From JBJYIN01 sp046237015 (GTDB lineage Bacteria > Pseudomonadota > Gammaproteobacteria > Enterobacterales > Enterobacteriaceae): a stretch of DNA of 64,000 nucleotides. Of the stretch, positions 27,741-37,010 are shown one piece after another. The notes below the pieces were generated by a model. That model did not search any database and was not told where the DNA came from. It saw only the letters and a program-made list of their open reading frames with translations. A program made the position numbers and the translations under genes. The stretch spans positions 186,001 through 250,000 of the forward strand of contig NZ_JBJYIN010000006.1 in the NCBI RefSeq assembly GCF_046237015.1, written 5' to 3'. Positions within the stretch are counted from its first letter, which is position 1, and each line of letters opens with the position of its first letter.

Positions 27741-28553
27741 ATGAAGAAAAACCGCGCTTTTTTAAAATGGGCTGGTGGTAAATATCCGCTGGTAGAAGAG
27801 ATTCGTCGCTATTTACCAGCAGGAGACTGCCTTATCGAGCCCTTTGTTGGTGCGGGTTCTGTATTCCTGAATACAGAGTACGACAACTACATATTGGCAG
27901 ATATCAATAGCGACCTGATCAACCTGTATAATATCGTTAAGTCAAATACTGACGAATTTGTACGTGATTCTCGTAAGTTATTTACTGAGGAAGTCAATAC
28001 ATCAACGACGTTCTATCTGTTACGCGAAGAGTTCAACCTGTGTACGGATGCCTATCGTCGAGCGGTATTGTTCCTTTATCTGAACCGTCATTGCTATAAC
28101 GGTCTGTGCCGCTATAACATGCGCGGCGAATTCAATGTACCGTTCGGACGTTACAAGAAACCTTATTTCCCCGAAGAGGAAATTCGCTGGTTTGCGTTCA
28201 AGGCTAAGAGCGCGACGTTTGTTTGCGAGCACTATAATCAGACGTTGACAAAAGCGGAGCCGGGTTCTGTTATTTATTGCGATCCGCCTTATGCCCCCTT
28301 GTCGGCAACCGCAAATTTCACGGCTTATCACACCAATAACTTCAATCATGTCGATCAACAGAATCTGGCCAGATTGGCGCATCGTCTGTCGGTTGAGAGC
28401 CAAATCCCTGTGTTGATTTCCAATCACGATACGGTACTGACCCGTGAATGGTATCAGGATGCGTCACTTTATGTGGTTAAAGCGCGTCGAACCATTAGTC
28501 GTAATATTCTGGGTCGTAGTAAAGTAAACGAATTGCTGGCGCTGTATTGTTAA
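27741..28553 (+). CDS. dam: DNA adenine methylase (GATC)
   Basis: A 270-residue class alpha N6-adenine methyltransferase. The AdoMet motif FLKWAGGKYPLV is at the N-terminus and the catalytic DPPYAPLS lies around residue 180. It methylates GATC for mismatch repair, replication control and gene regulation. Length and order within the damX-dam-rpe cluster match E. coli. Confidence 0.99.
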   Translation: MKKNRAFLKWAGGKYPLVEEIRRYLPAGDCLIEPFVGAGSVFLNTEYDNYILADINSDLINLYNIVKSNTDEFVRDSRKLFTEEVNTSTTFYLLREEFNLCTDAYRRAVLFLYLNRHCYNGLCRYNMRGEFNVPFGRYKKPYFPEEEIRWFAFKAKSATFVCEHYNQTLTKAEPGSVIYCDPPYAPLSATANFTAYHTNNFNHVDQQNLARLAHRLSVESQIPVLISNHDTVLTREWYQDASLYVVKARRTISRNILGRSKVNELLALYC

Positions 28554-28617
28554 CTCATTTTTGTTAAAGCAGAAAATCCGGTAGCGGAAGCTCAGACTCT
28601 ATCGTTTGGAGAATCGA

Positions 28618-29295
28618 ATGAAACCGTTTTTAATCGCCCCATCTATTTTATCGGCTGATTTTGCCCGACTCGGTGAAGATACTGCCAATGTGTTGGCCGC
28701 CGGAGCCGATGTCGTGCACTTTGATGTGATGGACAATCATTATGTCCCGAATCTGACTATCGGTCCCCTGGTGCTGAAATCGTTACGAGACTATGGGATA
28801 ACGGCCCCGATTGATGTTCATCTGATGGTGAAACCGGTCGATCGTATTATTCCTGATTTTGCCAAAGCCGGGGCGAGCTTTATCACTTTCCATCCCGAAG
28901 GATCGGAACATATCGATCGCTCTTTACAGTTAATCAAAGATCTTGGCTGTAAAGCAGGACTGGTTTTCAACCCGGCGACACCGCTAAGTTACCTCGATTA
29001 CGTCATGGATAAGCTGGATATCATTTTGCTGATGTCCGTGAATCCGGGCTTTGGTGGTCAATCCTTTATTCCAGGAACGTTGGATAAATTACGTCAGGTA
29101 CGCAAGTTGATTGACGACAGCGGGTATGACATCCGGCTTGAAGTAGATGGCGGAGTTAAGGTTGATAACATTAGCGCTATTGCGGCGGCGGGAGCGGATA
29201 TGTTTGTCGCGGGGTCGGCAATTTTTAGCGCACCTGATTACCGTGCGGTTATTGAACAGATGCGTGGTGAATTGGCTAAGGTGAACCATGACTGA
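28618..29295 (+). CDS. rpe: Ribulose-phosphate 3-epimerase
   Basis: A 225-residue TIM-barrel epimerase of the pentose phosphate pathway. Catalytic and metal-binding motifs are visible: APSILSADF, HFDVMDNHYVPN, DVHLMV, MSVNPGFGGQ and EVDGGV. The ATG at 28618 is preceded by TTGGAGA and matches the E. coli start; an upstream TTG at 28606 overlaps that site. It overlaps gph by eight bases. Confidence 0.99.
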   Translation: MKPFLIAPSILSADFARLGEDTANVLAAGADVVHFDVMDNHYVPNLTIGPLVLKSLRDYGITAPIDVHLMVKPVDRIIPDFAKAGASFITFHPEGSEHIDRSLQLIKDLGCKAGLVFNPATPLSYLDYVMDKLDIILLMSVNPGFGGQSFIPGTLDKLRQVRKLIDDSGYDIRLEVDGGVKVDNISAIAAAGADMFVAGSAIFSAPDYRAVIEQMRGELAKVNHD

Positions 29296-29992
29296 CATGA
29301 TGTCGATCCGTGGGCTGGCATTCGATTTGGATGGCACGTTGATTAATAGTCTACCGGGGTTGGCGGCAGCGGTGGATAAAACGCTCGAAGCTCTTTCTCT
29401 TCCGGCTGCGGGTGACGCGAAAGTCGCTACCTGGATTGGCAATGGTGCGGACGTGTTGGTTGAACGGGCATTGCGTTGGGCTGGTATTGAACCCACGGCA
29501 CAGTGTCTGAATGAAACCCGGGCCTTGTTCGATCGCTATTACGCTGAAACGGTTGACAGCGGTAGTTCGCTTTTCCCACAGGTGAAGGAAACATTAGCGC
29601 ATTTGGCCCAGCAGGGAGTACCAATGGCGGTCGTGACCAATAAACCGACGCCGTTCGTCGCACCGCTGTTGTCTGAACTGGGGATCGGTGAATACTTTTC
29701 GCTTATCATCGGTGGCGATGATGTTATCGTGAAAAAACCGCACCCTGCGCCATTGTACCTAGTGCTAGGTAAACTGGGGCTACACGCCAGTGAATTGCTG
29801 TTTGTCGGCGATTCTCGCAATGATATACAGGCCTCTCAGGCGGCCGGTTGTCCCTGTGTCGGTATGACTTATGGCTATAACTATGGTGAAGCGATCGAAC
29901 TGAGTCATCCAGATATCGTGCTGGATCGTTTTGCCGATATTTTGCCCCTAATCGGGCCGTCATCTTCAAAAAATCAGGAACCCTTAGTATGA
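29288..29992 (+). CDS. gph: Phosphoglycolate phosphatase
   Basis: A 234-residue HAD phosphatase. Motif I is FDLDGTLINSLP, motif II is VTNKP, motif III is KKPHP and motif IV is FVGDSRNDIQAS. It removes 2-phosphoglycolate arising from repair of oxidative DNA breaks. It overlaps rpe (8 bases) and trpS (4 bases, ATGA), so the three are translationally coupled. Confidence 0.98.
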   Translation: MTDMMSIRGLAFDLDGTLINSLPGLAAAVDKTLEALSLPAAGDAKVATWIGNGADVLVERALRWAGIEPTAQCLNETRALFDRYYAETVDSGSSLFPQVKETLAHLAQQGVPMAVVTNKPTPFVAPLLSELGIGEYFSLIIGGDDVIVKKPHPAPLYLVLGKLGLHASELLFVGDSRNDIQASQAAGCPCVGMTYGYNYGEAIELSHPDIVLDRFADILPLIGPSSSKNQEPLV

Positions 29993-30993
29993 GCAAACCC
30001 ATTGTATTTAGCGGAGCACAACCGTCTGGTGAATTGACCATTGGTAACTACATGGGGGCGCTACGTCAGTGGGTGAATATGCAAGATGATTACGATTGCA
30101 TCTATTGCATTGTTGACCTGCATGCTATTACGGTTCGTCAGGATCCGCATGCGCTGAGAAAAGCGACGCTGGATACGCTGGCGCTCTATCTGGCTTGTGG
30201 CATCGATCCGAAAAAGAGCACCATTTTTGTTCAGTCCCATGTGCCTGAGCACAGCCAACTGAGCTGGATCCTGAACTGCTATGCGTATTTCGGCGAACTG
30301 AGCCGCATGACGCAGTTCAAGGATAAATCCGCGCGTTATGAAGAGAATATCAACGCGGGTCTGTTCGATTACCCAGTATTGATGGCGGCGGATATCCTGC
30401 TGTATCAAACGAATCAAGTGCCTGTAGGCGAAGATCAGAAACAGCATCTGGAACTGAGCCGCGACGTCGGTCAGCGCTTTAACGGTCTGTATGGCGACAT
30501 TTTCAAAGTGCCGGAGCCGTTCATTCCAAAATCCGGTGCGCGCGTGATGTCGTTGCTGGAACCGACCAAGAAGATGTCCAAGTCTGACGATAACCGTAAT
30601 AACGTGATCGGACTGCTGGAAGATCCGAAGTCGGTAGTGAAGAAGATCAAACGTGCCGTGACGGATTCTGACGAGCCGCCAGTCGTTCGCTATGACGTGG
30701 CGAATAAAGCGGGAGTATCGAACCTGTTGGATATTCTGTCTGGCGTGACGGGTAAAACCATCCCAGAACTGGAACAGGAATTTAGCGGCCAGATGTATGG
30801 TCACCTGAAAGGTGCGGTAGCGGATGCTGTCTCCGGTATGCTGTCTGAACTGCAAGAACGCTATCACCGTTTCCGTAACGATGAAGCTTTCCTGCAACAG
30901 GTTATGCGTGAAGGCGCGGAAAAAGCGAGTGCCCGTGCGCAGGAAACCTTGAAGAAAGTGTACGATGCGGTTGGATTTGTTTCTCGCCCGTAA
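29989..30993 (+). CDS. trpS: Tryptophanyl-tRNA synthetase
   Basis: A 334-residue class I synthetase. The HIGH-like motif is SGELTIGNYMGA and the KMSKS motif is KKMSKSDDN. The protein is complete, matches E. coli TrpS in length, and its start overlaps gph by four bases. It closes the aroK-trpS cluster; a long palindrome follows. Confidence 0.99.
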   Translation: MSKPIVFSGAQPSGELTIGNYMGALRQWVNMQDDYDCIYCIVDLHAITVRQDPHALRKATLDTLALYLACGIDPKKSTIFVQSHVPEHSQLSWILNCYAYFGELSRMTQFKDKSARYEENINAGLFDYPVLMAADILLYQTNQVPVGEDQKQHLELSRDVGQRFNGLYGDIFKVPEPFIPKSGARVMSLLEPTKKMSKSDDNRNNVIGLLEDPKSVVKKIKRAVTDSDEPPVVRYDVANKAGVSNLLDILSGVTGKTIPELEQEFSGQMYGHLKGAVADAVSGMLSELQERYHRFRNDEAFLQQVMREGAEKASARAQETLKKVYDAVGFVSRP

Positions 30994-31004
30994 ACGTGAA
31001 AATC

Positions 31005-31028
31005 ATCAGGAGGCCATGGCCTCCTGAT
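31005..31028. terminator. Perfect palindrome between trpS and cysG
   Basis: A 24-base perfect palindrome built from arms ATCAGGAGGCCA and TGGCCTCCTGAT, 12 bases after trpS. The genes converge, so it probably ends transcription from both sides, although no long T-run follows. Confidence 0.65.
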
Positions 31029-31064
31029 TCAGTTCATCCTCAAGGCATCGTGACTCGGAGTGTA

Positions 31065-32444
31065 TTACTCGGATGTATGGGCAAACCAGTCCAGTTTTTC
31101 TCTCAGACCAACGACGCTGCCTATGATAATCAGGCTTGGGCTCGCCGCCTGTTTTGCCAGCTCGCTAAGCTGTGAAAGCTGACCAGTAAAGACGCGTTGA
31201 GTAGGCGATGTCCCATTTTCAATTATTGCCACCGGGATCGTCTCGGGCAATTGCTGTTCCAGCAAGTTACTCTGGATATGTTCTGCTTGCTGAAGTCCCA
31301 TATAGAACACCAGCGTTTGTTTTTCTCCCGCAAGGCTAGACCAGTCGAGTTCGGAATCATGTCGAACGTGGCCGGTGATCAGCCTTACGCCTTGAGAGTG
31401 ATTGCGATGAGTGAGTGGAATACCGCTGTAAGCTGCACAGCCAGAGGCCGCGGTAATGCCAGGTACCACGGAAAAAGGAATGCCCGCCTGCTGTAAATGT
31501 TCTAACTCTTCCGCTCCGCGGCCAAAAATAAAAGGATCTCCACCTTTTAGGCGAACCACTCGTTTACCGGCTCGTGCTTTTTCTTCCAGAAGCTGGTTAA
31601 TCTGCTCCTGTGGGATAGTGTGATAACCAGACGTTTTACCGACAAAGATACGCTCTGCCTCGCGTCGGATCAGGTTTACTATCTCGCTGGAGACGAGTCG
31701 GTCATAAACGACAACGTCAGCCTGCTGTAATTGTTGTAAGGCTTTGAGTGTGAGCAGTCCAACATCTCCGGGGCCAGCACCGACCAGCACCACTTCGCCT
31801 TTGTCATCCAGTGGGGCGGAAAAAAGCTGTTCGGTTAACTGCTGTTCGCTGACCGGGTCGTTATTTGCCAGCGCTTGTGCCAACCTATCGTGTGCGAAGA
31901 GTTTTTCCCAGAATCGGCGGCGAGAGCCTGCGTGTTGAAAACGGTTTTGTACACGTTGTCGCAACCTTCCTGCCAGAGAAGCCAATTTCCCAAGATGTTG
32001 GGGCAATGTGCTTTCCAGTTTTTCACGTAGCAGTCGTGCCAGAACCGGTGCGTTACCACCAGACGATACCGCAACCATTAAAGGAGAACGATCGATGATT
32101 GAAGGCATGATAAAACTTGCATTTTGTGCGTCGTCGACCACATTGCAAAAAATACGTCGAGCAGTGGCGCATTCATAAACTAGCTGATTAACCTCATGGT
32201 CATTGGTCGCCGCAATTGCCAGCCATACGTGATTTAGTAATGCGGGATTAAAACTTTCCTGCGCCAGTGTGACCCGTCCTTCTGCCTGCCAGGCGATAAA
32301 CTGTACATTGAAGCTGATGGCGTTCACCGTGACAATCGCTCCTGCCTCTAACAGTAAACGGGCTTTTCGTTCAGCAATTTCCCCTCCGCCTACCAATAAA
32401 CAGTGTTTATCGTGTAACTGACAGAATATTGGCAGGTAATCCAT
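31065..32444 (-). CDS. cysG: Siroheme synthase (trifunctional)
   Basis: A 459-residue fusion. The N-terminal part (1-about 205) is the precorrin-2 dehydrogenase/ferrochelatase with an NAD-binding LLVGGGEIAERKARLL and SSGGNAPVLARLLREKLE. The C-terminal part (about 215-459) is uroporphyrinogen-III methyltransferase with VGAGPGDVGLLTLKA, VVYDRLVS and RLKGGDPFIFGRGAEE. It makes siroheme for sulfite and nitrite reductases. AGAGG precedes the ATG. In E. coli it follows nirBDC; here no nir genes adjoin it. Confidence 0.99.
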   Translation of the reverse strand: MDYLPIFCQLHDKHCLLVGGGEIAERKARLLLEAGAIVTVNAISFNVQFIAWQAEGRVTLAQESFNPALLNHVWLAIAATNDHEVNQLVYECATARRIFCNVVDDAQNASFIMPSIIDRSPLMVAVSSGGNAPVLARLLREKLESTLPQHLGKLASLAGRLRQRVQNRFQHAGSRRRFWEKLFAHDRLAQALANNDPVSEQQLTEQLFSAPLDDKGEVVLVGAGPGDVGLLTLKALQQLQQADVVVYDRLVSSEIVNLIRREAERIFVGKTSGYHTIPQEQINQLLEEKARAGKRVVRLKGGDPFIFGRGAEELEHLQQAGIPFSVVPGITAASGCAAYSGIPLTHRNHSQGVRLITGHVRHDSELDWSSLAGEKQTLVFYMGLQQAEHIQSNLLEQQLPETIPVAIIENGTSPTQRVFTGQLSQLSELAKQAASPSLIIIGSVVGLREKLDWFAHTSE

Positions 32445-32675
32445 GTGTGCCTCTTCTCAGGTTAAGAGCCACCACCGCAATGGTCGAAGGCAGCTTATTG
32501 ATTCGGTGACGGCGTTCAACGCCCTTTAAAAAACAACGGCCTAATTTGTACATGGCTATTGATCATATCGGTTTGATATATCGCAACGGATTGTGTTTTG
32601 TCTTTGTGATAACGCTCTGGGGTAAGCGAGAGGGCCATGCTACCGCAGCAGGATGTAAGCAAATATGATTTTTCT

Positions 32676-32691
32676 GGTGATAATGCTCACA
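32676..32691 (+). promoter_or_regulatory. CRP-like binding site
   Basis: GGTGA-TAATGC-TCACA matches TGTGA-N6-TCACA at nine of ten conserved positions. It lies about 300 bases upstream of the dehydratase gene and about 230 upstream of cysG on the other strand. Assigned by eye only. Confidence 0.55.
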
Positions 32692-32693
32692 AT

Positions 32694-32714
32694 ATTATGT
32701 GCAATTGCATAATT
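32694..32714. promoter_or_regulatory. Palindromic operator candidate
   Basis: A core palindrome TGCAATTGCA is flanked by ATTATG on the left and TAAT on the right, three bases after the CRP-like site. The layout resembles a local regulator site beside CRP, but no regulator gene lies in the locus. Confidence 0.4.
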
Positions 32715-32989
32715 ATCCGCGACATAATTTCTTTATATGAAAGAAGTTGCCTAATGACTAACGCTACAACAACCTTAATAATTGAAAGTAAAACACCATT
32801 TTTTTTTAATTAGCACGTGGTTTCTTTTTTGTGATGTCGATCGCCTTATATGGTCGAACCAGAAGAATACCAGCGTTTTTTATCTACCTATTCCAGCGCA
32901 TACAGCAGAGTTATTCTTTAATGATTAATGCGGTTTAGTACCGCAAATTGTGTACATGAGTTGTGTTAAACATCGAGGCAGGTAATAAC

Positions 32990-34144
32990 GTGAAAATAGA
33001 ATCAATTGATGTCACCGTCTTTCATTATCCCACTCGTCGGGTTTCCGATAGTGCAGGCCATTCACACCCGGGACCTGAAAATCAGGCCAAGATGGCGCTG
33101 TTAACCATCACGGCAGATGACGGCCAAAAAGGTTACGCTTTTGCTCCGCCGGAAGTGGTTCGTCCTCATATTGTTAATGCTTTCTTCCGCAAGGTGCTGA
33201 TTGGGCAAAATCCGTTCGATCGTGAGCGCCTCTGGCAGGATCTGGTGCACTGGCAGCGTGGTAGCGCTAACCAATTGACCGATCGTGCACTGTCGATTGT
33301 CGAGTCCGCTTTGTGGGATCTGCAAGGTCGAGCATTGAACATGCCGGTGCATAAACTGCTCGGCGGCTATCGTGAAAAAGTCCCGGCTTATGGCAGCACC
33401 ATGTGTGGTGACGAACTGGAAGGTGGCTTATCGACGCCGGAGGAATACGGTCAATTTGCCGAAAAGCTGGTGCAGCGCGGCTATAAAGCCATCAAGTTGC
33501 ATACCTGGATGCCACCAGTGTCGTTCGCCCCTAGCCCGAAAATGGACGTGAAAGCCTGTGCCGCAGTACGTGAAGCCGTCGGCCCTGATATCTGCCTGAT
33601 GCTGGATGGTTACCACTGGTACAGCCGCAGTGATGCGCTGTATATCGGCCGTGAACTACAAAAGCTCGATTTCACCTGGTTTGAAGAACCGATGGAAGAA
33701 CAGAGCATGGCGTCTTACAGCTGGCTGACCAAGAGCCTGGATATTGATGTTATCGGGCCGGAAAGCCTGTCAGGGAAATACTTCAGCCGTGCTGACTGGG
33801 TGAAAGAAGGCGCCTGTGACATTTTACGCGCGGGTGTGCAGGGTGTTGGCGGTCTCTGGCCGTGTCTGAAAGTCGCTAGCCTGGCGGAATCCTTCGGTAT
33901 GGATTGTGAAATTCACGGTAACGGCGCGCCAAACCTCAACGTCGTTGGGGCGATCAAAAACTGCCGCTGGTATGAGCGCGGTCTGCTGCATCCTTTCCTC
34001 GATTACGATGAACCTGCTGCTTATCTGAATTCCATTGTCGATCCGATGGATAACGAGGGTTTTGTGCATCTGCCGCAACGTCCGGGGCTGGGAGAAGACA
34101 TTAATTTTGACTGGATTGAGGAGCACACCCTAAGCAAAGAGTAA
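32990..34144 (+). CDS. Enolase-superfamily dehydratase-like protein (mandelate racemase group)
   Basis: A 384-residue protein with the N-terminal capping domain and C-terminal barrel of the mandelate racemase/muconate lactonizing enzymes. Metal ligands are Asp206 (LMLDGYHWY), Glu232 (WFEEPMEE) and Glu258 (GPESLSG). The general bases are Lys169/His171 (KAIKLHTW) and the His-Asp dyad, Asp277 (DILRAGVQGVGG) and His309 (EIHGNGAPN). This pattern is typical of acid-sugar dehydratases, which remove water from aldonates or aldarates; the substrate cannot be named. The GTG at 32990 (VKIESIDVTV) is chosen over an upstream TTG because AGGCAGG precedes it. First gene of an operon with a peptide-type ABC importer. 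Confidence 0.88.
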   Translation: MKIESIDVTVFHYPTRRVSDSAGHSHPGPENQAKMALLTITADDGQKGYAFAPPEVVRPHIVNAFFRKVLIGQNPFDRERLWQDLVHWQRGSANQLTDRALSIVESALWDLQGRALNMPVHKLLGGYREKVPAYGSTMCGDELEGGLSTPEEYGQFAEKLVQRGYKAIKLHTWMPPVSFAPSPKMDVKACAAVREAVGPDICLMLDGYHWYSRSDALYIGRELQKLDFTWFEEPMEEQSMASYSWLTKSLDIDVIGPESLSGKYFSRADWVKEGACDILRAGVQGVGGLWPCLKVASLAESFGMDCEIHGNGAPNLNVVGAIKNCRWYERGLLHPFLDYDEPAAYLNSIVDPMDNEGFVHLPQRPGLGEDINFDWIEEHTLSKE

Positions 34145-34224
34145 ATTTTCGCCCGATCTGAAAGATTGTATTCCCTAAAAAATAAAAAGTTGTCGTCTTC
34201 CACGCTTCCAATACCTGGAGAAGA

Positions 34225-35838
34225 ATGATGAAAGCACGCGCAATACTCCGTACCCTGCTGTTAGGTTCACTCTGCATGGCTGCTACGCCAGCCATTCTAT
34301 CGGCAAAAACGCCTGACGATCAGCTGATTGTCGGGATGAATATGAACAACATGCTCTCACTTGACCCGGCCGCTATGACCGGTAATGAGGTGGTGGGCAT
34401 TATCGTTAACCTTTATGACTCACTGGTGGTGCTGGACCCCGCGAACCTGAGCAACATTCTGCCTTCTCTGGCGAAAAGCTGGAGCGTCAGTGATGACGGT
34501 AAGGTCATTACGTTCAATCTGGTGGATAACGCCAAATTCCATTCCGGCAACCCCGTGACGGCGCAAGATTTCGCCTGGTCGATGAAGCGTCTGCTCAACC
34601 TCAACATGGCGCAGGCTACCACGTGGAAATCCTACGGTTTCACGGCGGAAAACGTGGAGAAAATGATCCGTGCCAAAGATGACCATACCGTTGAAATCGA
34701 GTTGCCAAAACCGAACGACCCTAAACTGGTGATCTACTCACTGGCAACGTTGGGCAGTGGTTCGGTGCTGGACAGCAAAACCGTCATGAAGCATGAGAAA
34801 AATGGCGACTGGGGCAATGGCTGGCTGACCACCAATGAAGCGGGTTCTGGCCCGTTCAAGCTGGACGTGTGGCAGGCGAAAGACGTGCTGCGCATCAGTA
34901 AAGTGGAGAACAACTGGCAGGGCGACGCCAAAATGCGGCGTGTGATTTTCCGCCATATGACAGAATCACAGGCGCTGCGCCTGATGATTGAAAAAGGCGA
35001 CATTGACGTGGCTTCTGGGATGTCGGTGCCGGATATCAATGCGCTGAAGCAAGATAAAGACGTTGTGGTTGATGAGGTGAAAAAAGGCACGCTGTACTAC
35101 GTGGCAATGAGTCTGAAAAATGAAGACTTTGCTAAACCGAAAGTGCGTGAAGCGGTTCGTTATCTCATTGATTACGATGGCATCAATAAGACTGTTATGC
35201 CGGGCTATGGTTTTTATCATCAGCGTCCGATTCAGGCTGGTATGGATGCCACGTTGCCTAATCCCGGTTACAAACTGGACGTACCCCGTGCTAAGGCTCT
35301 GCTGGCTGAGGCTGGCTACCCCAATGGATTTGAAACTACACTGCGTGTTCTCTCCGATCAGCCGTTCCTGAACCTGGCGACATCGGTGCAGTCCACGCTG
35401 GCACAGGCGGGCATCAAAGCCAAAATCATCTCCGGTACCGGTAATCAGGTTTACGGCGCGATGCGCGATCGTAACTTCGATATGCTGGTTGGCCGCGGTG
35501 GTGGTGGCGTTGACCCGCACCCTCACTCCAGCCTGCGTTCTGTTGTTTACAATCCGAATAACAGCGACGAAGCCAAACTGACCAACTTCCAGGGCTGGCG
35601 CACCTCTTTCTACGATAAACCCTTGAACGACATGATCGATCAGGCGTTGTTAGAGAAAGATCCTCAGAAACAGAAGCAGATGTATATCGACGTACAGAAT
35701 CGTTATGAAGAACTGTTCCCGGCCATTATTCCGGTGTCGCAGATGATTGATTCTGTGGTGTTGCGTAAGGACGTGAAAGGCTATGTGCCGCATCCGTCTT
35801 CCACGACGCATCTGCGCGAGGTGTATAAACAGCGCTAG
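34225..35838 (+). CDS. ABC importer substrate-binding protein, peptide/nickel (SBP_bac_5) family
   Basis: A 537-residue periplasmic binding protein. The signal peptide (about residues 1-27) ends near ILSAKTPDD. The mature protein has the DppA/OppA fold markers: LDPAAMTGNEVVGIIVNLYDSLV, FHSGNPVTAQDFAWSMKR, and VREAVRYLIDYDGI. Cluster C proteins bind peptides but also oligosaccharides, opines and other solutes, so the partner dehydratase suggests a sugar-acid or conjugate. GGAGAAG precedes the ATG. A strong stem-loop after the gene may raise its expression over the permeases. Confidence 0.93.
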   Translation: MMKARAILRTLLLGSLCMAATPAILSAKTPDDQLIVGMNMNNMLSLDPAAMTGNEVVGIIVNLYDSLVVLDPANLSNILPSLAKSWSVSDDGKVITFNLVDNAKFHSGNPVTAQDFAWSMKRLLNLNMAQATTWKSYGFTAENVEKMIRAKDDHTVEIELPKPNDPKLVIYSLATLGSGSVLDSKTVMKHEKNGDWGNGWLTTNEAGSGPFKLDVWQAKDVLRISKVENNWQGDAKMRRVIFRHMTESQALRLMIEKGDIDVASGMSVPDINALKQDKDVVVDEVKKGTLYYVAMSLKNEDFAKPKVREAVRYLIDYDGINKTVMPGYGFYHQRPIQAGMDATLPNPGYKLDVPRAKALLAEAGYPNGFETTLRVLSDQPFLNLATSVQSTLAQAGIKAKIISGTGNQVYGAMRDRNFDMLVGRGGGGVDPHPHSSLRSVVYNPNNSDEAKLTNFQGWRTSFYDKPLNDMIDQALLEKDPQKQKQMYIDVQNRYEELFPAIIPVSQMIDSVVLRKDVKGYVPHPSSTTHLREVYKQR

Positions 35839-35843
35839 TGTCC

Positions 35844-35907
35844 ATACGTTAAACCGGATGATTAGCCGACACGTTTTTGGCTAATCATCCCGATCGGATA
35901 CGTTAAA
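35844..35907. repeat. Intercistronic stem-loop flanked by 10-bp direct repeats
   Basis: GGATGATTAGCC (35856-35867) pairs perfectly with GGCTAATCATCC (35879-35890), an 11-base loop between. The identical ATACGTTAAA occurs on both sides, at 35844-35853 and 35898-35907. It sits in the 131-base gap between the binding protein and first permease, where a stabilising or partially terminating hairpin is common in importer operons. Confidence 0.75.
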
Positions 35908-35969
35908 AAAGATAACCGCGTGAGTGGTGGCTTGCTGTCGCCGCTAACCAGGATATCGGGAGAAAGATC

Positions 35970-37010
35970 ATGGTTTTGTCTGATTGGATCAAGCCGGGTG
36001 GAGTACTGCGTCGTTTGGCAAAACGTCTGTTGCAGGTGATCGTCACGCTGTTCGGGTTATTGATCCTGACCTTCGTGATCGGCCGCGTGATGCCAATCGA
36101 TCCCGTTCTGGCGATTGTCGGGCAGGATGCCGACCAAAGTACCTATCAACAGGTTTACCAACAGCTTGGGTTGGATAAGCCACTGTATGTGCAGTTCTTT
36201 ATTTACTTCAATTCTCTGATGCATGGGGATCTGGGCAATGCGCTCCTGACCGGACGACCGGTGATGGATGACATTATTCGCGTCTTCCCGGCAACCGTTG
36301 AGTTGGCGACGATGGCGATTATCGTCGGTGCGGGTCTGGGTGTGCCGCTCGGTGTGCTGGCTGCGGCGCGACGAGGCAAGTGGGCGGATTACGTGGTGCG
36401 TTTTATCAGTCTGGCCGGTTATTCCACCCCGATATTTTGGGTCGGGATGATGGGGCTGCTGGTGTTCTATGCCTGGCTGAACTGGGTCGGTGGTGCCGGA
36501 CGGGTGGATATGGCTTACGACGGTCTGGTGGAAAACCGTACCGGTCTGCTGCTGGTGGATTCGCTGCTGGCGGGTGAGTGGGATGTATTCCGCAGCGCAC
36601 TGAATCATCTGGTGCTGCCGGCCACGATTCTCGGTTTCCACTCGCTGGCCTATATCAGCCGTATGACGCGCAGCTTCATGCTGGCGCAGCTTTCACAGGA
36701 ATACATTATTACCGCACGAGTGAAAGGGCTATCTGAGTTCCGTGTTGTCTGGGCGCACGCGTTTCGCAATATTCTGGTTCAGCTTCTGACGGTGGTCGCG
36801 CTGGCGTATGGCTCGCTGCTGGAAGGGGCGGTGCTGATTGAAACGGTCTTTTCATGGCCGGGCTTTGGTTCCTATCTGACAGGCAGCCTGCTGCTGGGGG
36901 ATATGAACGCGGTGATGGGGTGTGTGCTGCTAGTTGGGTTGATCTTCGTGACGCTTAACCTGCTGTCGGACATGTTGTATCAAATCTTTGATCCGAGGAC
37001 GAACGCATGA
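35970..37010 (+). CDS. ABC importer permease, DppB/OppB type
   Basis: A 346-residue inner-membrane permease with six predicted helices. The N-terminal segment (LLQVIVTLFGLLILTFVIGR) and the BPD_transp_1 core with the EAA-loop region (ITARVKGLSEFRVVWAHAFRNILVQLL) are typical of the first permease of peptide-type importers. GGGAGAAAG precedes the ATG. It overlaps the next permease by four bases (ATGA). Confidence 0.94.
   Translation: MVLSDWIKPGGVLRRLAKRLLQVIVTLFGLLILTFVIGRVMPIDPVLAIVGQDADQSTYQQVYQQLGLDKPLYVQFFIYFNSLMHGDLGNALLTGRPVMDDIIRVFPATVELATMAIIVGAGLGVPLGVLAAARRGKWADYVVRFISLAGYSTPIFWVGMMGLLVFYAWLNWVGGAGRVDMAYDGLVENRTGLLLVDSLLAGEWDVFRSALNHLVLPATILGFHSLAYISRMTRSFMLAQLSQEYIITARVKGLSEFRVVWAHAFRNILVQLLTVVALAYGSLLEGAVLIETVFSWPGFGSYLTGSLLLGDMNAVMGCVLLVGLIFVTLNLLSDMLYQIFDPRTNA

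Larger units (their letters stand above)
32445..32989. promoter_or_regulatory. Divergent regulatory region cysG / dehydratase-importer operon
   Basis: About 545 AT-rich bases without a gene. Visible elements are a CRP-like site GGTGA-TAATGC-TCACA (32676-32691), an adjacent palindromic element centred on TGCAATTGCA (32699-32708) inside ATTATG...TAAT, and a second inverted repeat TGCGGT-ttagt-ACCGCA (32929-32945) 45 bases before the GTG start of the next gene. A run of nine T lies near 32800. These suggest carbon-source control of the operon to the right. Confidence 0.55.

Noticed and set aside
32780..32812. KdgR-like AAAAC...TTTT arrangement upstream of the dehydratase
   Set aside because: The match to the pectin regulator consensus is mainly the long T-run; conserved GTTTCATT-type arms are lacking.
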